Shown: one piece after another, positions 44,162 to 54,379 of the stretch
Layout of the letters: each line of letters starts with the position of its first letter
Numbering within the stretch: position 1 is the stretch's first letter
Origin: Streptomyces cinnamoneus
GTDB lineage: Bacteria; Actinomycetota; Actinomycetes; Streptomycetales; Streptomycetaceae
Length of the DNA stretch: 64,000 nucleotides
Direction: 5' to 3'
Assembly (NCBI RefSeq): GCF_014650495.1
Contig: NZ_BMVB01000005.1
Location: 124,001 to 188,000 of the forward strand
Translations under genes and position numbers: made by a program
The notes under the pieces: generated by a model
Told to the model about the DNA's origin: nothing
The model's database searches: none
What the model saw: only the letters and a program-made list of their open reading frames with translations

Positions 44162-45412
44162 ATGCACAAACGTCGGAGACTTCTCGCCTTCGCCACTGTG
44201 GGTGCGGTCATATGCACCGCAGGATTCACACCTTCGGTCAGCCAGGCCGCCAGCAGTGGCGATGGGGAAGAGAAGGGGTCCTACGCCGAAACGCACGGCC
44301 TGACGGCGGATGACGTCGAGAGCATCAACGCACTGAACGAAAGAGCTCTGACTCTGGGCCAACCTGGCAAGCCTCCGAAGGAATTACCTCCGAGCGCCAG
44401 CGCGCCCTCCCGGGCCCCCTCCGATGACCGGGAAACTCCTCCCGCCGAGCCGCTCGACAGGATGCCTGAGGCGTACCGGGCCTACGGAGGCAGGGCCACT
44501 ACGGTCGTCAACAACTACATACGCAAGTGGCAGCAGGTCTACAGTCACCGCGACGGAAAGAAACAGCAAATGACCGAAGAGCAGCGAGAAAAGCTGTCCT
44601 ACGGTTGCGTTGGCGTCACCTGGGTCAACTCGGGCCCCTACCCGACGAACAGATTGGCGTTCGCGTCCTTCGACGAGAACAAGTACAAGAACGACCTGAA
44701 GAACACCAGCCCCCGACCCGATGAAACGCGGGCGGAGTTCGAGGGTCGCATCGCCAAGGGCAGTTTCGACGAGGGGAAGGGTTTCAAGCGGGCGCGTGAT
44801 GTGGCGTCCGTCATGAACAAGGCCCTGGAAAATGCCCACGACGAGGGGACTTACATCAACAACCTCAAGACGGAGCTCACGAACAACAATGACGCTCTGC
44901 TCCGCGAGGACAGCCGCTCGAACTTCTACTCGGCGCTGAGGAACACACCGTCCTTCAAGGAAAGGGACGGCGGCAACTACGACCCGTCCAAGATGAAGGC
45001 GGTGATCTACTCGAAGCACTTCTGGAGCGGGCAGGACCAGCGGGGCTCCTCCGACAAGAGGAAGTACGGCGACCCGGAAGCCTTCCGCCCCGACCAGGGT
45101 ACCGGCCTGGTCGACATGTCGAAGGACAGAAGCATTCCGCGCAGTCCGGCCAAGCCCGGCGAAGGTTGGGTCAATTTCGACTACGGTTGGTTCGGGGCTC
45201 AAACAGAAGCGGATGCCGACAAAACCACATGGACCCACGGCGACCACTACCACGCGCCCAATAGCGACCTGGGCCCCATGCACGTACACGAGAGCAAGTT
45301 CCGGAAGTGGTCTGCCGGGTACGCGGACTTCGACCGCGGAGCCTACGTGATCACGTTCATACCCAAGAGCTGGAACACCGCCCCCGCCAAGGTGGAGCAA
45401 GGCTGGCCGTGA
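44162..45412 (+). CDS. Secreted microbial transglutaminase, zymogen (protein-glutamine gamma-glutamyltransferase)
   Basis: 416 residues from the ATG at 44162 (MHKRRRLLAFATVGAVICTA), a Sec signal peptide; a TTG three codons earlier is possible. A propeptide of about 60 residues contains SYAETHGLTADDVESINALN, the inhibitory helix of this family. The mature enzyme begins near DDRETPPAEPLDRMPE. Its active site is complete: Cys in SYGCVGVTW (precursor residue 149), Asp in VNFDYGWFGAQTEAD (340), His in TWTHGDHYHAP (359). Spacing equals C64/D255/H274 of the S. mobaraensis enzyme. It crosslinks proteins by isopeptide bonds between glutamine and lysine and is made during aerial growth. Activation needs extracellular proteolysis. 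Downstream is a strong hairpin at 45561. Confidence 0.97.
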   Translation: MHKRRRLLAFATVGAVICTAGFTPSVSQAASSGDGEEKGSYAETHGLTADDVESINALNERALTLGQPGKPPKELPPSASAPSRAPSDDRETPPAEPLDRMPEAYRAYGGRATTVVNNYIRKWQQVYSHRDGKKQQMTEEQREKLSYGCVGVTWVNSGPYPTNRLAFASFDENKYKNDLKNTSPRPDETRAEFEGRIAKGSFDEGKGFKRARDVASVMNKALENAHDEGTYINNLKTELTNNNDALLREDSRSNFYSALRNTPSFKERDGGNYDPSKMKAVIYSKHFWSGQDQRGSSDKRKYGDPEAFRPDQGTGLVDMSKDRSIPRSPAKPGEGWVNFDYGWFGAQTEADADKTTWTHGDHYHAPNSDLGPMHVHESKFRKWSAGYADFDRGAYVITFIPKSWNTAPAKVEQGWP

Positions 45413-46023
45413 CAGGCTGGTACTACGACCTCTGCTGATTTCTGCCCGGTCAGTCCACGCCTCTCGACGCGAACCGTCGGCGGGGCGACAACCTGGACGA
45501 CGGGTTCGGGGGTGCCGAGATGATGCTGGACGCCAGCCCGGGTGCGAGCGGTCATTTCGGGGGCGCGGTGGTGCGGCGGTTCAACCGCACCCCCGCGCCC
45601 GGAATCGGCGGCGCTGGGAGATCGCCTCGTCGAAGCCGGTTGGGCCGACCGCCCGCGCTACCGCGGCGCCGGCGGTTGGCCCATTGGTCCTTGCGCTGCT
45701 CCTCTGCGATCTACACGAACTGCCGACGGTGACAGGATGTCAGCAGCGACTCGCGTCGGCGGGCACCTGAAGCCAGGCTCACGATGCGGATGCCCCGGAG
45801 CGGTCATGCACGTCCAGCCAAGGCCCCGCTCGGACAGCTCAGGGCGCCAGGCAACTGTTCGTCGGGCTTGGGGCGCTGGATGTGGCCTGCGGGGCGCTCA
45901 CGGTGGGTGAGTGCGATGCCGCCCTGGCAGGGGCGGTGCTGCTGACGCTCTCCCCCAGCAGTCAGCCTCATGTCCCTATCCGCCGCCTTCACATGGACCG
46001 CTGGCACTGCCCCCGGCACGCCG
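45413..46023. other. Intergenic region with a strong hairpin
   Basis: About 610 bases between convergent genes. At 45561-45600 the sequence gggcgcgg...gtgcgg, loop, ccgcac...ccgcgccc forms a stem of 8 plus 6 pairs separated by a 2-base mismatch; it may terminate transcription of the transglutaminase gene. Otherwise only short frames without motifs are seen. Confidence 0.45.
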
Positions 46024-49000
46024 TCATGTGAAGGATGAGTCGGCACCCGCTTCCGCGGGCGGCAATGGCTCCGGCTCCTCCCTTGCGCCGAACTCGACAA
46101 TGAGGCTTCCCGACTGTTTGATCCCGGTGAGCATGACGTTTCCGCTCGGGCGGGTGCCGAGTTGGTGCAGTGGATCCGGGACGAGGCGCAGGACGGGATC
46201 GGAGTCCGCTGCGAGTCCGGACACCACGACGAGGAAGAACTCGGCTCCCGAGGCTGCCCGTTCGCATTCCCTGGCAGTGAGGGTCACCGTGTCCTGTTCG
46301 GGTCCATAGGTCGTCTTCAGCTCGTAGAACCGATCGAGCCCGTCCACGGCGTCGGCGCCTACGCCATGCCGGTGCCGCAGATCGCGCAGCCACTCCGGTT
46401 CCTGCTCCGTGCCCAGGACCTTGCGCAGGAGGTCCAGAGCCACACTCTCCTGGCGGTCGATGTTGGGTGCAGGAGGAACCGGGCGCGGGGTGGGCACGGC
46501 TGGTGCGGGTGTGGGCAGGGTGAGGCGGGTCCTGGCGGGTGTCTCTCTGCCGGCCCCGGATACTCCGCCATCGGACGGCGGCGTCTGGGGGGTCCGGCGG
46601 ATGCCGGTGATGCGGAGAGCTGCCGGATCAACAAACTCTCTCGGTTCCGGAAAGGGGATCGCCGGGGCGGGGCGGACCGTGACCGGCGGCAGGGGTGCCG
46701 ACGCGGTCGGCCGGACGCCTTCCTTGTTCTGGGCCGCCTTGACTTCGGCCTCCAGCGCGGCAAGGCGTTGGGCACGCTTGGCCTCCGTCGCCGCCTGGTC
46801 CTGTGCGACCCGCTCCTCGGCCAGTTCGAGCCGCACCGCCTCTCGGCCGCGCTCCGCCTCGTCGTAGGCTGCCGCCCAGGAATGGGCGACCTGGCGCCGG
46901 TCCTCGGCGAAACACGTCGCGATGGCCCGGCCCGCCTCTGACGGCCGCCTCAGCAGCTCGCGGTCGACCGTCCACAGCGTGCGGGAGTCCCGGTCGAGGG
47001 CGGTACGCACGGGCCCCCGAGCCGACTCCCCGCCAGGGAGGGTGACCAGGCACTCCAACGACGAGGTGATCCGCACCTCCACCGCGGCCAGGTCCTCCCA
47101 GGGGCAGTCGAGCGATCCCGCGACGGCGACGGCGTTGCGCTGGAGGTCCTCACGGAGCAAATCCAGGGCATGACGCACCAGGTTGGTCGCCTCCTTGTCG
47201 ACGGGCGCGTCCTCCGCCGGGCGGAACGTGATGTCCGTCGCTCCCAGCTCGGTCACCCGCAGGGGTCCGAGGAGTGCCCTGAACTGTTCGAGTTCCGCGC
47301 CCGGCAGCCACACCGGGATCCGTGAGCCCAGCGCCTCGGCCGACGTCGCGTCGGCCACGTAGACCGGACGCTTGCTGGTCCACCCCCGGCTCGTGCGCAA
47401 CGGCAGTCTCCCCACCAGGGAGGCGGTCACCTTCTCGGGCCGTTCGCCGGCTGTTCTGGCGAGCATCTGCAAGGTCTCAAGCATCACGGTCTCGGCTTCG
47501 GCGTCGGCCGGCGCCCGCACGTCCCGCTCCTCCCTCGCCTCACGGGCCACCTCCCTGACAACCCGTACCGCGTCCTCGACACTGGCCTCCGGGACTTTGA
47601 GGGTCTCCCAGAGGACGTCACTGCCCTTGAACGACGGCGCGAAGGCGGCCCACCGGCCGAAAACCGGGAGGCCGCGGAAGCAGTCGCCCGGTCGGCGCCA
47701 GCCCAGGGTCGTGAGAACCAGTCCGCGGCCGTGCCCGAAGGCACCCACGACACCAGCGGTCACCTGTGCTGCGTCCTTGCCCCGGTGGGCGGCCAGTCGA
47801 TCGGCGAGCGCCCGGTAGAGGAGCTGCGCCGATGGATGGTCAAAGGCGCCGGCCTCCCGGTCGCGCAGTCGGCCCAGTGCCTCCAGGAGGTCGGCCACGC
47901 CCGGCTCGCCGGTGACGCCCAGAGCGACCAGAGCCTCTCCTCGCCTGCCCACCGCCTGCTGGAGGTCGGGGTGCAGGAAGCCGGCACTGTCCGCACCGTA
48001 GACGGCGACGGTACCGGTCGTACGCTCGCGCAGCAGGCAGGGAGCGGCCGGTTCGCCGTCCTGGTTGTCAAGCCACGCCGCGGTCTTCAGCTGCCACAGC
48101 CAGAAGCCGTCCGTCTCTCCGCGGGGGTTCCACGTGTGGTAGTCAGAGACGGCGCGGACCTTGTGGTGCTCGGACAAGGCGCCCCAGGAGCGTCCCAGCA
48201 CCCGCAGCAGTGCGGCGGCCCGCCGGCGTCGTACCGTCCCGTCCTGCTCCGCGGCGATGTCATGGACGACGGCCATCAGGTCAGGGCTGTCGCAGTCCTC
48301 CAAGGTATAGGTCGCCGACCGGTTCTGGAGATCCTTCCGGCGCTCCGCCGGGCCGCCCTGGATCCGGGCCGGCAGACCCTCGTTCGGGTAGGAGGCGGTG
48401 AAACGGTGCTCGACTCCGGGGTGCGGCCTGAGCCGAGGTCCCTTCTCGGCACCGAGCAGGTGGAAGAATGCCCGGGCGCCCAGGCCAGTCCCCGCCCCGG
48501 GCAGGACCTGGGCATAGCGGGGGCGCAGCCAGGTCAGGCCGCTGGCCGCGCCTGAGGCGGTCTCGAAGCTGTCCTCCCGGTCCACACTGTCCAGCCTGGC
48601 CGGCAGGTAGGCGTTCGCGGGACAGACCTGTACGTCCTCCCAGCGGCTCCCCGCCCCGGACCGGCGGCCCTGCAGCAGGACGGCGCGACCCACCTCCTTG
48701 CCCAGCCGACTGCGCTCCTTGACGGGGACGCGCAGGAATCCGTCGCGCAGCGCCACCAGTTGAGCATCGTCGAGGGCCAGAGGCGCGATGTCCCTTCGGC
48801 TGCCACGTGCGGCGAGCTGACGGATGGCGGGCACCGGATCCGCGCCTGTGATGAAGACCTGTTGGTCCCTCAGCCACGCACGGACCCGGGCCGCTTCCCC
48901 GGTCTCGGCGACGAAGGCCGGGTGCAGGACGCGGCTGAGCCCGAGCACCTTCGAGAGCCCCTGCGCCTTGTCGGTGAAGACCTCCACGGCTCCGGGCAGG

Positions 49001-50616
49001 GGTACGCGGTGCCGGGCCCCGGAAATGTCCACCAGCCAGGTGTGCCGTCGAAGCCTCAGCGTCTCGTCCTCGACGATGGCGACGGAAGCGAGTGCGGCCG
49101 TCGCCTCCGGGCTCCGGGAGGCATCGCCGAGGAGCGCGTCCACAGCCATCGCGACGGTGACGGTCTTGGGTGAGGCACCGTCGTGTCCGGCCCAGTCGTC
49201 GAGGACGTCCCGCCACCGCCCGTCCGCATCCCGCGCTGCCTGAGGCAATGCGGCCGTACGCCCGGCCACCTGCGCGATCTCCGTCTCCGACAGGGCGTGC
49301 GGAAGCGCTTCGTCGCCGACAGCGAGGTCGGCAAGTCCAAGGTCGCCGTGGAGCGGCGTCCGCAGGCGCAGCTCGTACGACACCCTCGCGCGGGCCAGGG
49401 CGAGGAACCGCTGCTCCAGGACGCGTACGGGCCCCTTCGGCGACCGGACGTCGTGCGGCAGCGGCAGGCACTGCCAGGCCGCGGTCGGGTTCAGGCGAAG
49501 CTGTCGCACCACGGCGGCGGCCCAGAGGTCGGCCAGCAGGGGAAGCAGCGCCTGGTTCCACGGGGTGTCGTTGAGGTGCTGACGGCTGGGGTTCGGATCG
49601 AACTGGGCGCCGACCCGGAGCGGAAGCCCCAGTTCGGTCACGGGCAGTCCGACGTGCACCTGTCCGGCACCCTGGTCGCCCGCGCCCTCGTGCAGCGGGA
49701 TCGCGACGGCAAGGCCGGTCGATTCGGCCGCAGCCTTGCGGATCCGTGGCACGTCGGGCGGACTCGGTACGGTGGCGCGGCTGACCTGCCAGGACATGCC
49801 GCCGGAAGACCATGCTGTGCGCACGTCGACCACGGTGTCCCGGTCGCCGACGACCGTTTCGTAGGCGTCCGGTTCGGCCCAGTCCAGTGCCAGCCGGGTG
49901 CGTACGTCACCGCTCTCCTGCTGGTGCACGACCGTGCGCACGTGGTCGAGAAAGAGCAGCGCCGCGTCACTCCACTCGGCGAGCCAGTTGTCCACGTCCT
50001 GCCCCCGCACTTTGGCCGGCGTGGCGAGCGGGATGCGCAGGATCGTCCAGCCGTCCTCCGCGAACCGGGCGGGAACCGGGATGGGGTCGGCGAGAGTCAC
50101 GTCGGGGTCCCCGATCCTGACGCGGTAGAAGCCGCAGAAGATCTCCAGGACAGGGGACAGGCGACGCAGGGTCATGAGTCCGATGCCGAACCTGCCCGTG
50201 GCATCGGGGTCGTCGGCCTTGCTCGTCAGCGATGGCATGGCGAGCGCCATGACGTCGGTCAGCCGTACCGGACGGCCGTTGTGCGCCACCAGCAGTTCCG
50301 TGTCGCGGACGAGAATCCTGACCTGGGATGCGCCGAGATCGTCGGCGTTCTGCACCATCTCGGACAGCCCCTGCAGCGGGTCGGTCGAGAGGTCTCCGCC
50401 GTTGTCGCGCTGCTGGCGCAACCCGTACCGCATCTGTCCGGGCAGCTCCCTGAACAGCTGCCCGAGCCGCTGGACGGCTGCGCACGTTGCTTCGGGCCCG
50501 ACCGGTTCGGGCACCTCCGTACCGCCTGCCAGCCCCTCCCGTTCCATGAGCTCTTCCGCCACCCGGATCGCCCGCTCCACGTCAGCCGCCGTCGACCCGC
50601 CGTGCTCAGCGGTCAT
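46024..50616 (-). CDS. Sacsin/HSP90-like ATPase with C-terminal DUF3883-like domain
   Basis: 1530 residues from the ATG at 50616 with a G-rich ribosome site; the longer open frame upstream overlaps another gene and is not coding. Residues ~80-150 are a GHKL ATP site: GLSEMVQNADDLGAS (N box, Asn90), LLVAHNGRPVRL and TGRFGIGLMTLRRLS. This is the sacsin N-terminal variety. A long middle region has no named domain. Residues ~1230-1290 are a Glu/Ala/Arg-rich coiled coil. The last ~110 residues hold FYELKTTYGPEQDTVTLTA and AEFFLVVVSGLAADSDPV, the DUF3883/PD-(D/E)XK-like module with ELK motif. Such ATPase-nuclease giants often occur in anti-phage islands. The defence role is inference; no partner gene is adjacent. 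Confidence 0.82.
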   Translation of the reverse strand: MTAEHGGSTAADVERAIRVAEELMEREGLAGGTEVPEPVGPEATCAAVQRLGQLFRELPGQMRYGLRQQRDNGGDLSTDPLQGLSEMVQNADDLGASQVRILVRDTELLVAHNGRPVRLTDVMALAMPSLTSKADDPDATGRFGIGLMTLRRLSPVLEIFCGFYRVRIGDPDVTLADPIPVPARFAEDGWTILRIPLATPAKVRGQDVDNWLAEWSDAALLFLDHVRTVVHQQESGDVRTRLALDWAEPDAYETVVGDRDTVVDVRTAWSSGGMSWQVSRATVPSPPDVPRIRKAAAESTGLAVAIPLHEGAGDQGAGQVHVGLPVTELGLPLRVGAQFDPNPSRQHLNDTPWNQALLPLLADLWAAAVVRQLRLNPTAAWQCLPLPHDVRSPKGPVRVLEQRFLALARARVSYELRLRTPLHGDLGLADLAVGDEALPHALSETEIAQVAGRTAALPQAARDADGRWRDVLDDWAGHDGASPKTVTVAMAVDALLGDASRSPEATAALASVAIVEDETLRLRRHTWLVDISGARHRVPLPGAVEVFTDKAQGLSKVLGLSRVLHPAFVAETGEAARVRAWLRDQQVFITGADPVPAIRQLAARGSRRDIAPLALDDAQLVALRDGFLRVPVKERSRLGKEVGRAVLLQGRRSGAGSRWEDVQVCPANAYLPARLDSVDREDSFETASGAASGLTWLRPRYAQVLPGAGTGLGARAFFHLLGAEKGPRLRPHPGVEHRFTASYPNEGLPARIQGGPAERRKDLQNRSATYTLEDCDSPDLMAVVHDIAAEQDGTVRRRRAAALLRVLGRSWGALSEHHKVRAVSDYHTWNPRGETDGFWLWQLKTAAWLDNQDGEPAAPCLLRERTTGTVAVYGADSAGFLHPDLQQAVGRRGEALVALGVTGEPGVADLLEALGRLRDREAGAFDHPSAQLLYRALADRLAAHRGKDAAQVTAGVVGAFGHGRGLVLTTLGWRRPGDCFRGLPVFGRWAAFAPSFKGSDVLWETLKVPEASVEDAVRVVREVAREAREERDVRAPADAEAETVMLETLQMLARTAGERPEKVTASLVGRLPLRTSRGWTSKRPVYVADATSAEALGSRIPVWLPGAELEQFRALLGPLRVTELGATDITFRPAEDAPVDKEATNLVRHALDLLREDLQRNAVAVAGSLDCPWEDLAAVEVRITSSLECLVTLPGGESARGPVRTALDRDSRTLWTVDRELLRRPSEAGRAIATCFAEDRRQVAHSWAAAYDEAERGREAVRLELAEERVAQDQAATEAKRAQRLAALEAEVKAAQNKEGVRPTASAPLPPVTVRPAPAIPFPEPREFVDPAALRITGIRRTPQTPPSDGGVSGAGRETPARTRLTLPTPAPAVPTPRPVPPAPNIDRQESVALDLLRKVLGTEQEPEWLRDLRHRHGVGADAVDGLDRFYELKTTYGPEQDTVTLTARECERAASGAEFFLVVVSGLAADSDPVLRLVPDPLHQLGTRPSGNVMLTGIKQSGSLIVEFGAREEPEPLPPAEAGADSSFT

Positions 50617-50645
50617 CCCCCGCCCCCCTTGCCGTGATCCCCCGG

Positions 50646-51746
50646 TCAGCGATCGTAGATCCTCAAGGGACGGGAGGGGGCGGGAACGGCGTCGGCGTGA
50701 AGCCCTCGTTTCCCGCATCCGGCTGCGCCGTTGTGCATGGCCGGAGCCGCCGGGGCGCGGTTCCAGCGCATCCGGGACCAGGGCAGGGCCAGTCGGCTCT
50801 GGTCGGGCACCTCTCGCGGGGCGAGGTCCGCGATCGGGGTGGCCTCGCGGTGGCGGGCGTAGACGGTGTCGACGTAGCGGTGGCCGGTGTCGGCGGCGAT
50901 GAAGAGGACCGTTCGTTCGGGGGTGCGGTCGCGTTCGTGGCGGGCGGCGAGGTAGCCGGCGCCGGTCGACAGGCCCGCGAAGACCGCATGTCGCCGCAGG
51001 AGGTCGATGCTTCCGGCCAGTGCGGCGTCGAAGGAGATCCAGTGCAGGGTGTCGTACAGGTCGTGCGAGACGTTGCCGAAGGGGATGGAGCTGCCGATCC
51101 CGGCGATGATGATCTCCGGGTCGGAGACGTGCTCGGCGCCGAAGGTGACGCTGCCGTAGGGCTGGACGCCGACCAGTTCGACGTCTGCCGGTCCCTCCGT
51201 AGCCGCGCGCAGGTAACGGGCCAGGGCTCCGGTCGAGGCCCCTGATCCGACGCCGCCGACGACGGTCAGCCCGTCCGTGCCGGTCGCCTCGCGGATCCGG
51301 TCGGCGATCGCGCGGTAGCCGAGGTAGTGGATGTCGTCGTGGTACTGCCGCATCCAGTGGTACTCGGGGTGTTCGGCGAGGATCTCGTGGATCCGCTCGA
51401 CGCGCCGCTTCTGGTCGAGCTTGAGGTCGCTGCACGGTTCCATCTGTTCCAGCGTCGCCCCGAGTACGGCGAGCTGGGTGCGCAGCGTGTGGTCCACCGT
51501 CGTCGAGCCGACGATGTGGCAGCGCATGCCGTGCCGGTGGCAGGCCAGGGCGAGGGCGTACGCGTAGATGCCGCTGGAGCTGTCCAGCAGGGTGTCCCCG
51601 CGGCGTACCGTCCCGGTGTCCAGCAGGTGACGTACCGCGGCGAGGGCGGAGACCACCTTCATCGTCTCAAAGCGCAGGCAGACGAGCCGGTCGTCGAGGC
51701 GTATCAGGTCCGGGCGGCCCATCGACTCCGCGATGTGCTGGTCCAT
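50646..51746 (-). CDS. Cysteine synthase-like PLP enzyme (fold type II), metallophore-locus member
   Basis: 366 residues from the ATG at 51746, with AAGGAG 8 bases upstream. It overlaps the end of the kinase gene by about 80 bases. The fold-II pattern is visible: candidate Schiff-base Lys30 in CLRFETMKVVSALA, the cofactor loop SSSGIYAYALALACHRHG in place of the usual SSGNxG, and the phosphate loop GGVGSGASTGALARYL. C-terminal ADTGHRYVDTVY is also typical of cysteine synthases. Siderophore enzymes of this class (SbnA) use O-phosphoserine in a beta-replacement giving 2,3-diaminopropionate precursors. With a GHMP kinase next door, an O-phosphorylated amino acid is a plausible substrate; that is inference. 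Confidence 0.82.
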   Translation of the reverse strand: MDQHIAESMGRPDLIRLDDRLVCLRFETMKVVSALAAVRHLLDTGTVRRGDTLLDSSSGIYAYALALACHRHGMRCHIVGSTTVDHTLRTQLAVLGATLEQMEPCSDLKLDQKRRVERIHEILAEHPEYHWMRQYHDDIHYLGYRAIADRIREATGTDGLTVVGGVGSGASTGALARYLRAATEGPADVELVGVQPYGSVTFGAEHVSDPEIIIAGIGSSIPFGNVSHDLYDTLHWISFDAALAGSIDLLRRHAVFAGLSTGAGYLAARHERDRTPERTVLFIAADTGHRYVDTVYARHREATPIADLAPREVPDQSRLALPWSRMRWNRAPAAPAMHNGAAGCGKRGLHADAVPAPSRPLRIYDR

Positions 51747-52728
51747 CCAGGATCTCCTTGGTGGTGGTGAACGTGGTGAAGGTCCGGGTGGCGGGGATGC
51801 CGTGGGCGTCCAGGGCGCGCAGGCAGCTGCGGACGCGGTGTCGCAGGCCCGGCGCGGCCGGGTCGAACAGCACTCCGGCCACCGCGCCGCTGTGCGCGAT
51901 CTGGACACCCGCCGCCCCGACCCGGCGGGCGATGCCGGTCAGGGCGTCGAACTCCGGGTGGCCGAGTACTTGTTGGCCGCGCCGCGCGCTGGCGGTGGCG
52001 ACCTGGCCGAGCAGGCGTACGTCGCCGGTCGCCACCGCCCGGCGCAGCCGCGTGCGCATGCGCTCCCAGGCCCGTATGTCACTGTCGCCGGGCTCGCGTA
52101 CGGGCAAGGACAGGGTGTCCACGGGCGCGCCCCCGCCGAGGGCGCAGCCCACCACGACCAGCGGCGGCAGGGCCGGGCCGAGGACCTCCAGGACCCGGCC
52201 CTCCCGCTGGGCGAACAGCACCGGTCGGCCGTCCAGCATCAGCGGGTCGCAGGCCGACTCCGCGCGCACGGCCAGCCGGGCGACCGCGTCGGGGGCCGGC
52301 CGCAGCCCGTACGAGTCCGCGACCGCGCGCACGGCGGCGATCACGTCGCTGGTGGAGCTGCCCATGCCCAGGCCCACCGGTACGTCACCGGTGAGCCGCA
52401 ACTCCCCGCCGCAGGGCGGCCGGCCGGCTCGCTCCGCGTACTCCGCCACCGCGAGGGCCGCGGCTCGCGCGGCCTTCGTACGGTCGGCGGGTACGACGGT
52501 GAGCGCCTCGGGTGCTGTGCCGGGCCGGCGGACGAACTCGGCGCTGCTGCCCGGCCCGGCCATCGGCAGGGTGACCAGGCCCGCGCACCGGCGCCCTTCG
52601 TCGTCGACGAAGACGCCCTGGAGGATCTCGCCGTGGTGACAGGGGGCGTACCCGGTGCCGGTGACCTCCCCACCGGCACCGGCACCGGCACCGGCACCGG
52701 GCACGGTCATGCGGGCGGTGGGGATCAC
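51667..52728 (-). CDS. GHMP-family kinase, PduX/threonine kinase-like
   Basis: 353 residues from a GTG overlapping the DUF364 stop (GTGA); an ATG at 52710 is possible but has no ribosome site. After a repetitive Gly-Ala stretch, the GHMP motifs appear: GYAPCHHGEILQGVFVDDEG (N-terminal), PVGLGMGSSTSDVIAAVRAV (ATP-binding loop) and GVQIAHSGAVAGVLFDP (third motif). The HGEILQG start is that of the PduX/L-threonine kinase branch, which makes O-phospho-L-threonine. A serine or threonine substrate feeding the PLP enzyme would link the two. The C-terminal ~30 residues overlap the next gene and are low-complexity. Confidence 0.82.
   Translation of the reverse strand: MIPTARMTVPGAGAGAGAGGEVTGTGYAPCHHGEILQGVFVDDEGRRCAGLVTLPMAGPGSSAEFVRRPGTAPEALTVVPADRTKAARAAALAVAEYAERAGRPPCGGELRLTGDVPVGLGMGSSTSDVIAAVRAVADSYGLRPAPDAVARLAVRAESACDPLMLDGRPVLFAQREGRVLEVLGPALPPLVVVGCALGGGAPVDTLSLPVREPGDSDIRAWERMRTRLRRAVATGDVRLLGQVATASARRGQQVLGHPEFDALTGIARRVGAAGVQIAHSGAVAGVLFDPAAPGLRHRVRSCLRALDAHGIPATRTFTTFTTTKEILDGPAHRGVDGPPGPDTPRRPARLPAL
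52671..52700 (-). repeat. Hexanucleotide tandem (CACCGG)5 in the kinase N-terminus
   Basis: Five exact copies encode the GAGAGAGAG run near the start of the GHMP kinase. Unit length 6 keeps the frame, so slippage would only lengthen or shorten a flexible linker. Confidence 0.85.
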
Positions 52729-53573
52729 GCGCCGCCCACCGTCCGGTAGCGGTACAGACCCGTCTCCTCGGCGCTGAACTGGGAGAAGGGGAACGGTTCC
52801 GCGGACAGGGCGGTGACGCCCGAGCCGAGGAAGGCGCGGGCGACGGCGCTGCCGGTCTGCGCGTAGACGATCAGCGGGATGCCCCGGGAGCGGCAGCGCT
52901 CCAGGATGGTGTCGAACGAGCCGTTGCTGAGGGTCATCCCGGTGGCGACGACGGCCTCGGCACGGTCCAGTACCTCGTGCATGTCGTCGGTGACGGGGTC
53001 GCCCCACTGGGTGGTCTTGAGGTTGAGGTCGCAGGGCAGCGGCCGGCCGCCGCGCTCGCGTATCGCCGCGATCAACGGGTTGACGACGCCGATGAGGCCG
53101 ACCTTCGCGCCCTCCTCGATGTCCAGCAGGCCGGCGACGGCCGCGTCGCGGGCCTTCGCACGGACCTCCGGGGTACCGGCGGGCAGGGTGACGGGCTCCG
53201 CGTCGCCCGCCTCGGCCGCCACGCGGTGGGGACGGGTCTCGGAGAGGTAGGCGTCGAGGGCCGCGATCCGCAGCGGACGCGGGGCCTCGCGCAGCAGGAC
53301 GTCGAGCGGGGTGCCGGATGAGTCGCGGCAGATCGACGGGTCGATCTCGCCGGCCTCGAAGGCACAGCCGCCGAAGGAGCCGCCGAGGCGGACCAGGACG
53401 TACTGATTGAGGTAGGTGGTGTCGCCGCCGGCCAGGCGGGTGCCGTGGTGGATCCAGAACACGCTGGTCGCGACGAGTTCGGAGGGGAGCGGGCCGTGTT
53501 CGCCCGCGAGGACGGCCTCGACGAGGGCGTCGACGGTCGGCACGGTGGAAGGGGCGGGGGACGTCCGGTTCAT
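52725..53573 (-). CDS. DUF364/DUF4213 protein, putative heavy-metal chelation family
   Basis: 282 residues from the ATG at 53573 (AGGAA 5 bases upstream). The N-terminal part (ATSVFWIHHGTRLAGGDTTY, VRLGGSFGGCAFEAGEID) corresponds to the DUF4213 module. The C-terminal part is a Rossmann-like DUF364 domain: VGLIGVVNPLIAAIRERGG, VLDRAEAVVATGMTLSNGSF and PLIVYAQTGSAVARAFLGSG. The family is described only as putative heavy-metal chelation and, as far as I recall, is often next to FecBCD-type transporters, as here. It might catalyse a step in chelator assembly or sense the metal. The CPXC-like cysteines are few, so direct metal binding is not obvious. Confidence 0.82.
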   Translation of the reverse strand: MNRTSPAPSTVPTVDALVEAVLAGEHGPLPSELVATSVFWIHHGTRLAGGDTTYLNQYVLVRLGGSFGGCAFEAGEIDPSICRDSSGTPLDVLLREAPRPLRIAALDAYLSETRPHRVAAEAGDAEPVTLPAGTPEVRAKARDAAVAGLLDIEEGAKVGLIGVVNPLIAAIRERGGRPLPCDLNLKTTQWGDPVTDDMHEVLDRAEAVVATGMTLSNGSFDTILERCRSRGIPLIVYAQTGSAVARAFLGSGVTALSAEPFPFSQFSAEETGLYRYRTVGGA

Positions 53574-53584
53574 GGGGTTCCTGT

Positions 53585-54375
<791 letters not shown>

Positions 54376-54379
<4 letters not shown>

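Noticed and set aside
50616..51435. N-terminal extension of the sacsin-like frame
   Set aside because: It overlaps the cysteine synthase-like gene; a good start exists at 50616 and the extension is Arg/Pro-rich shadow.
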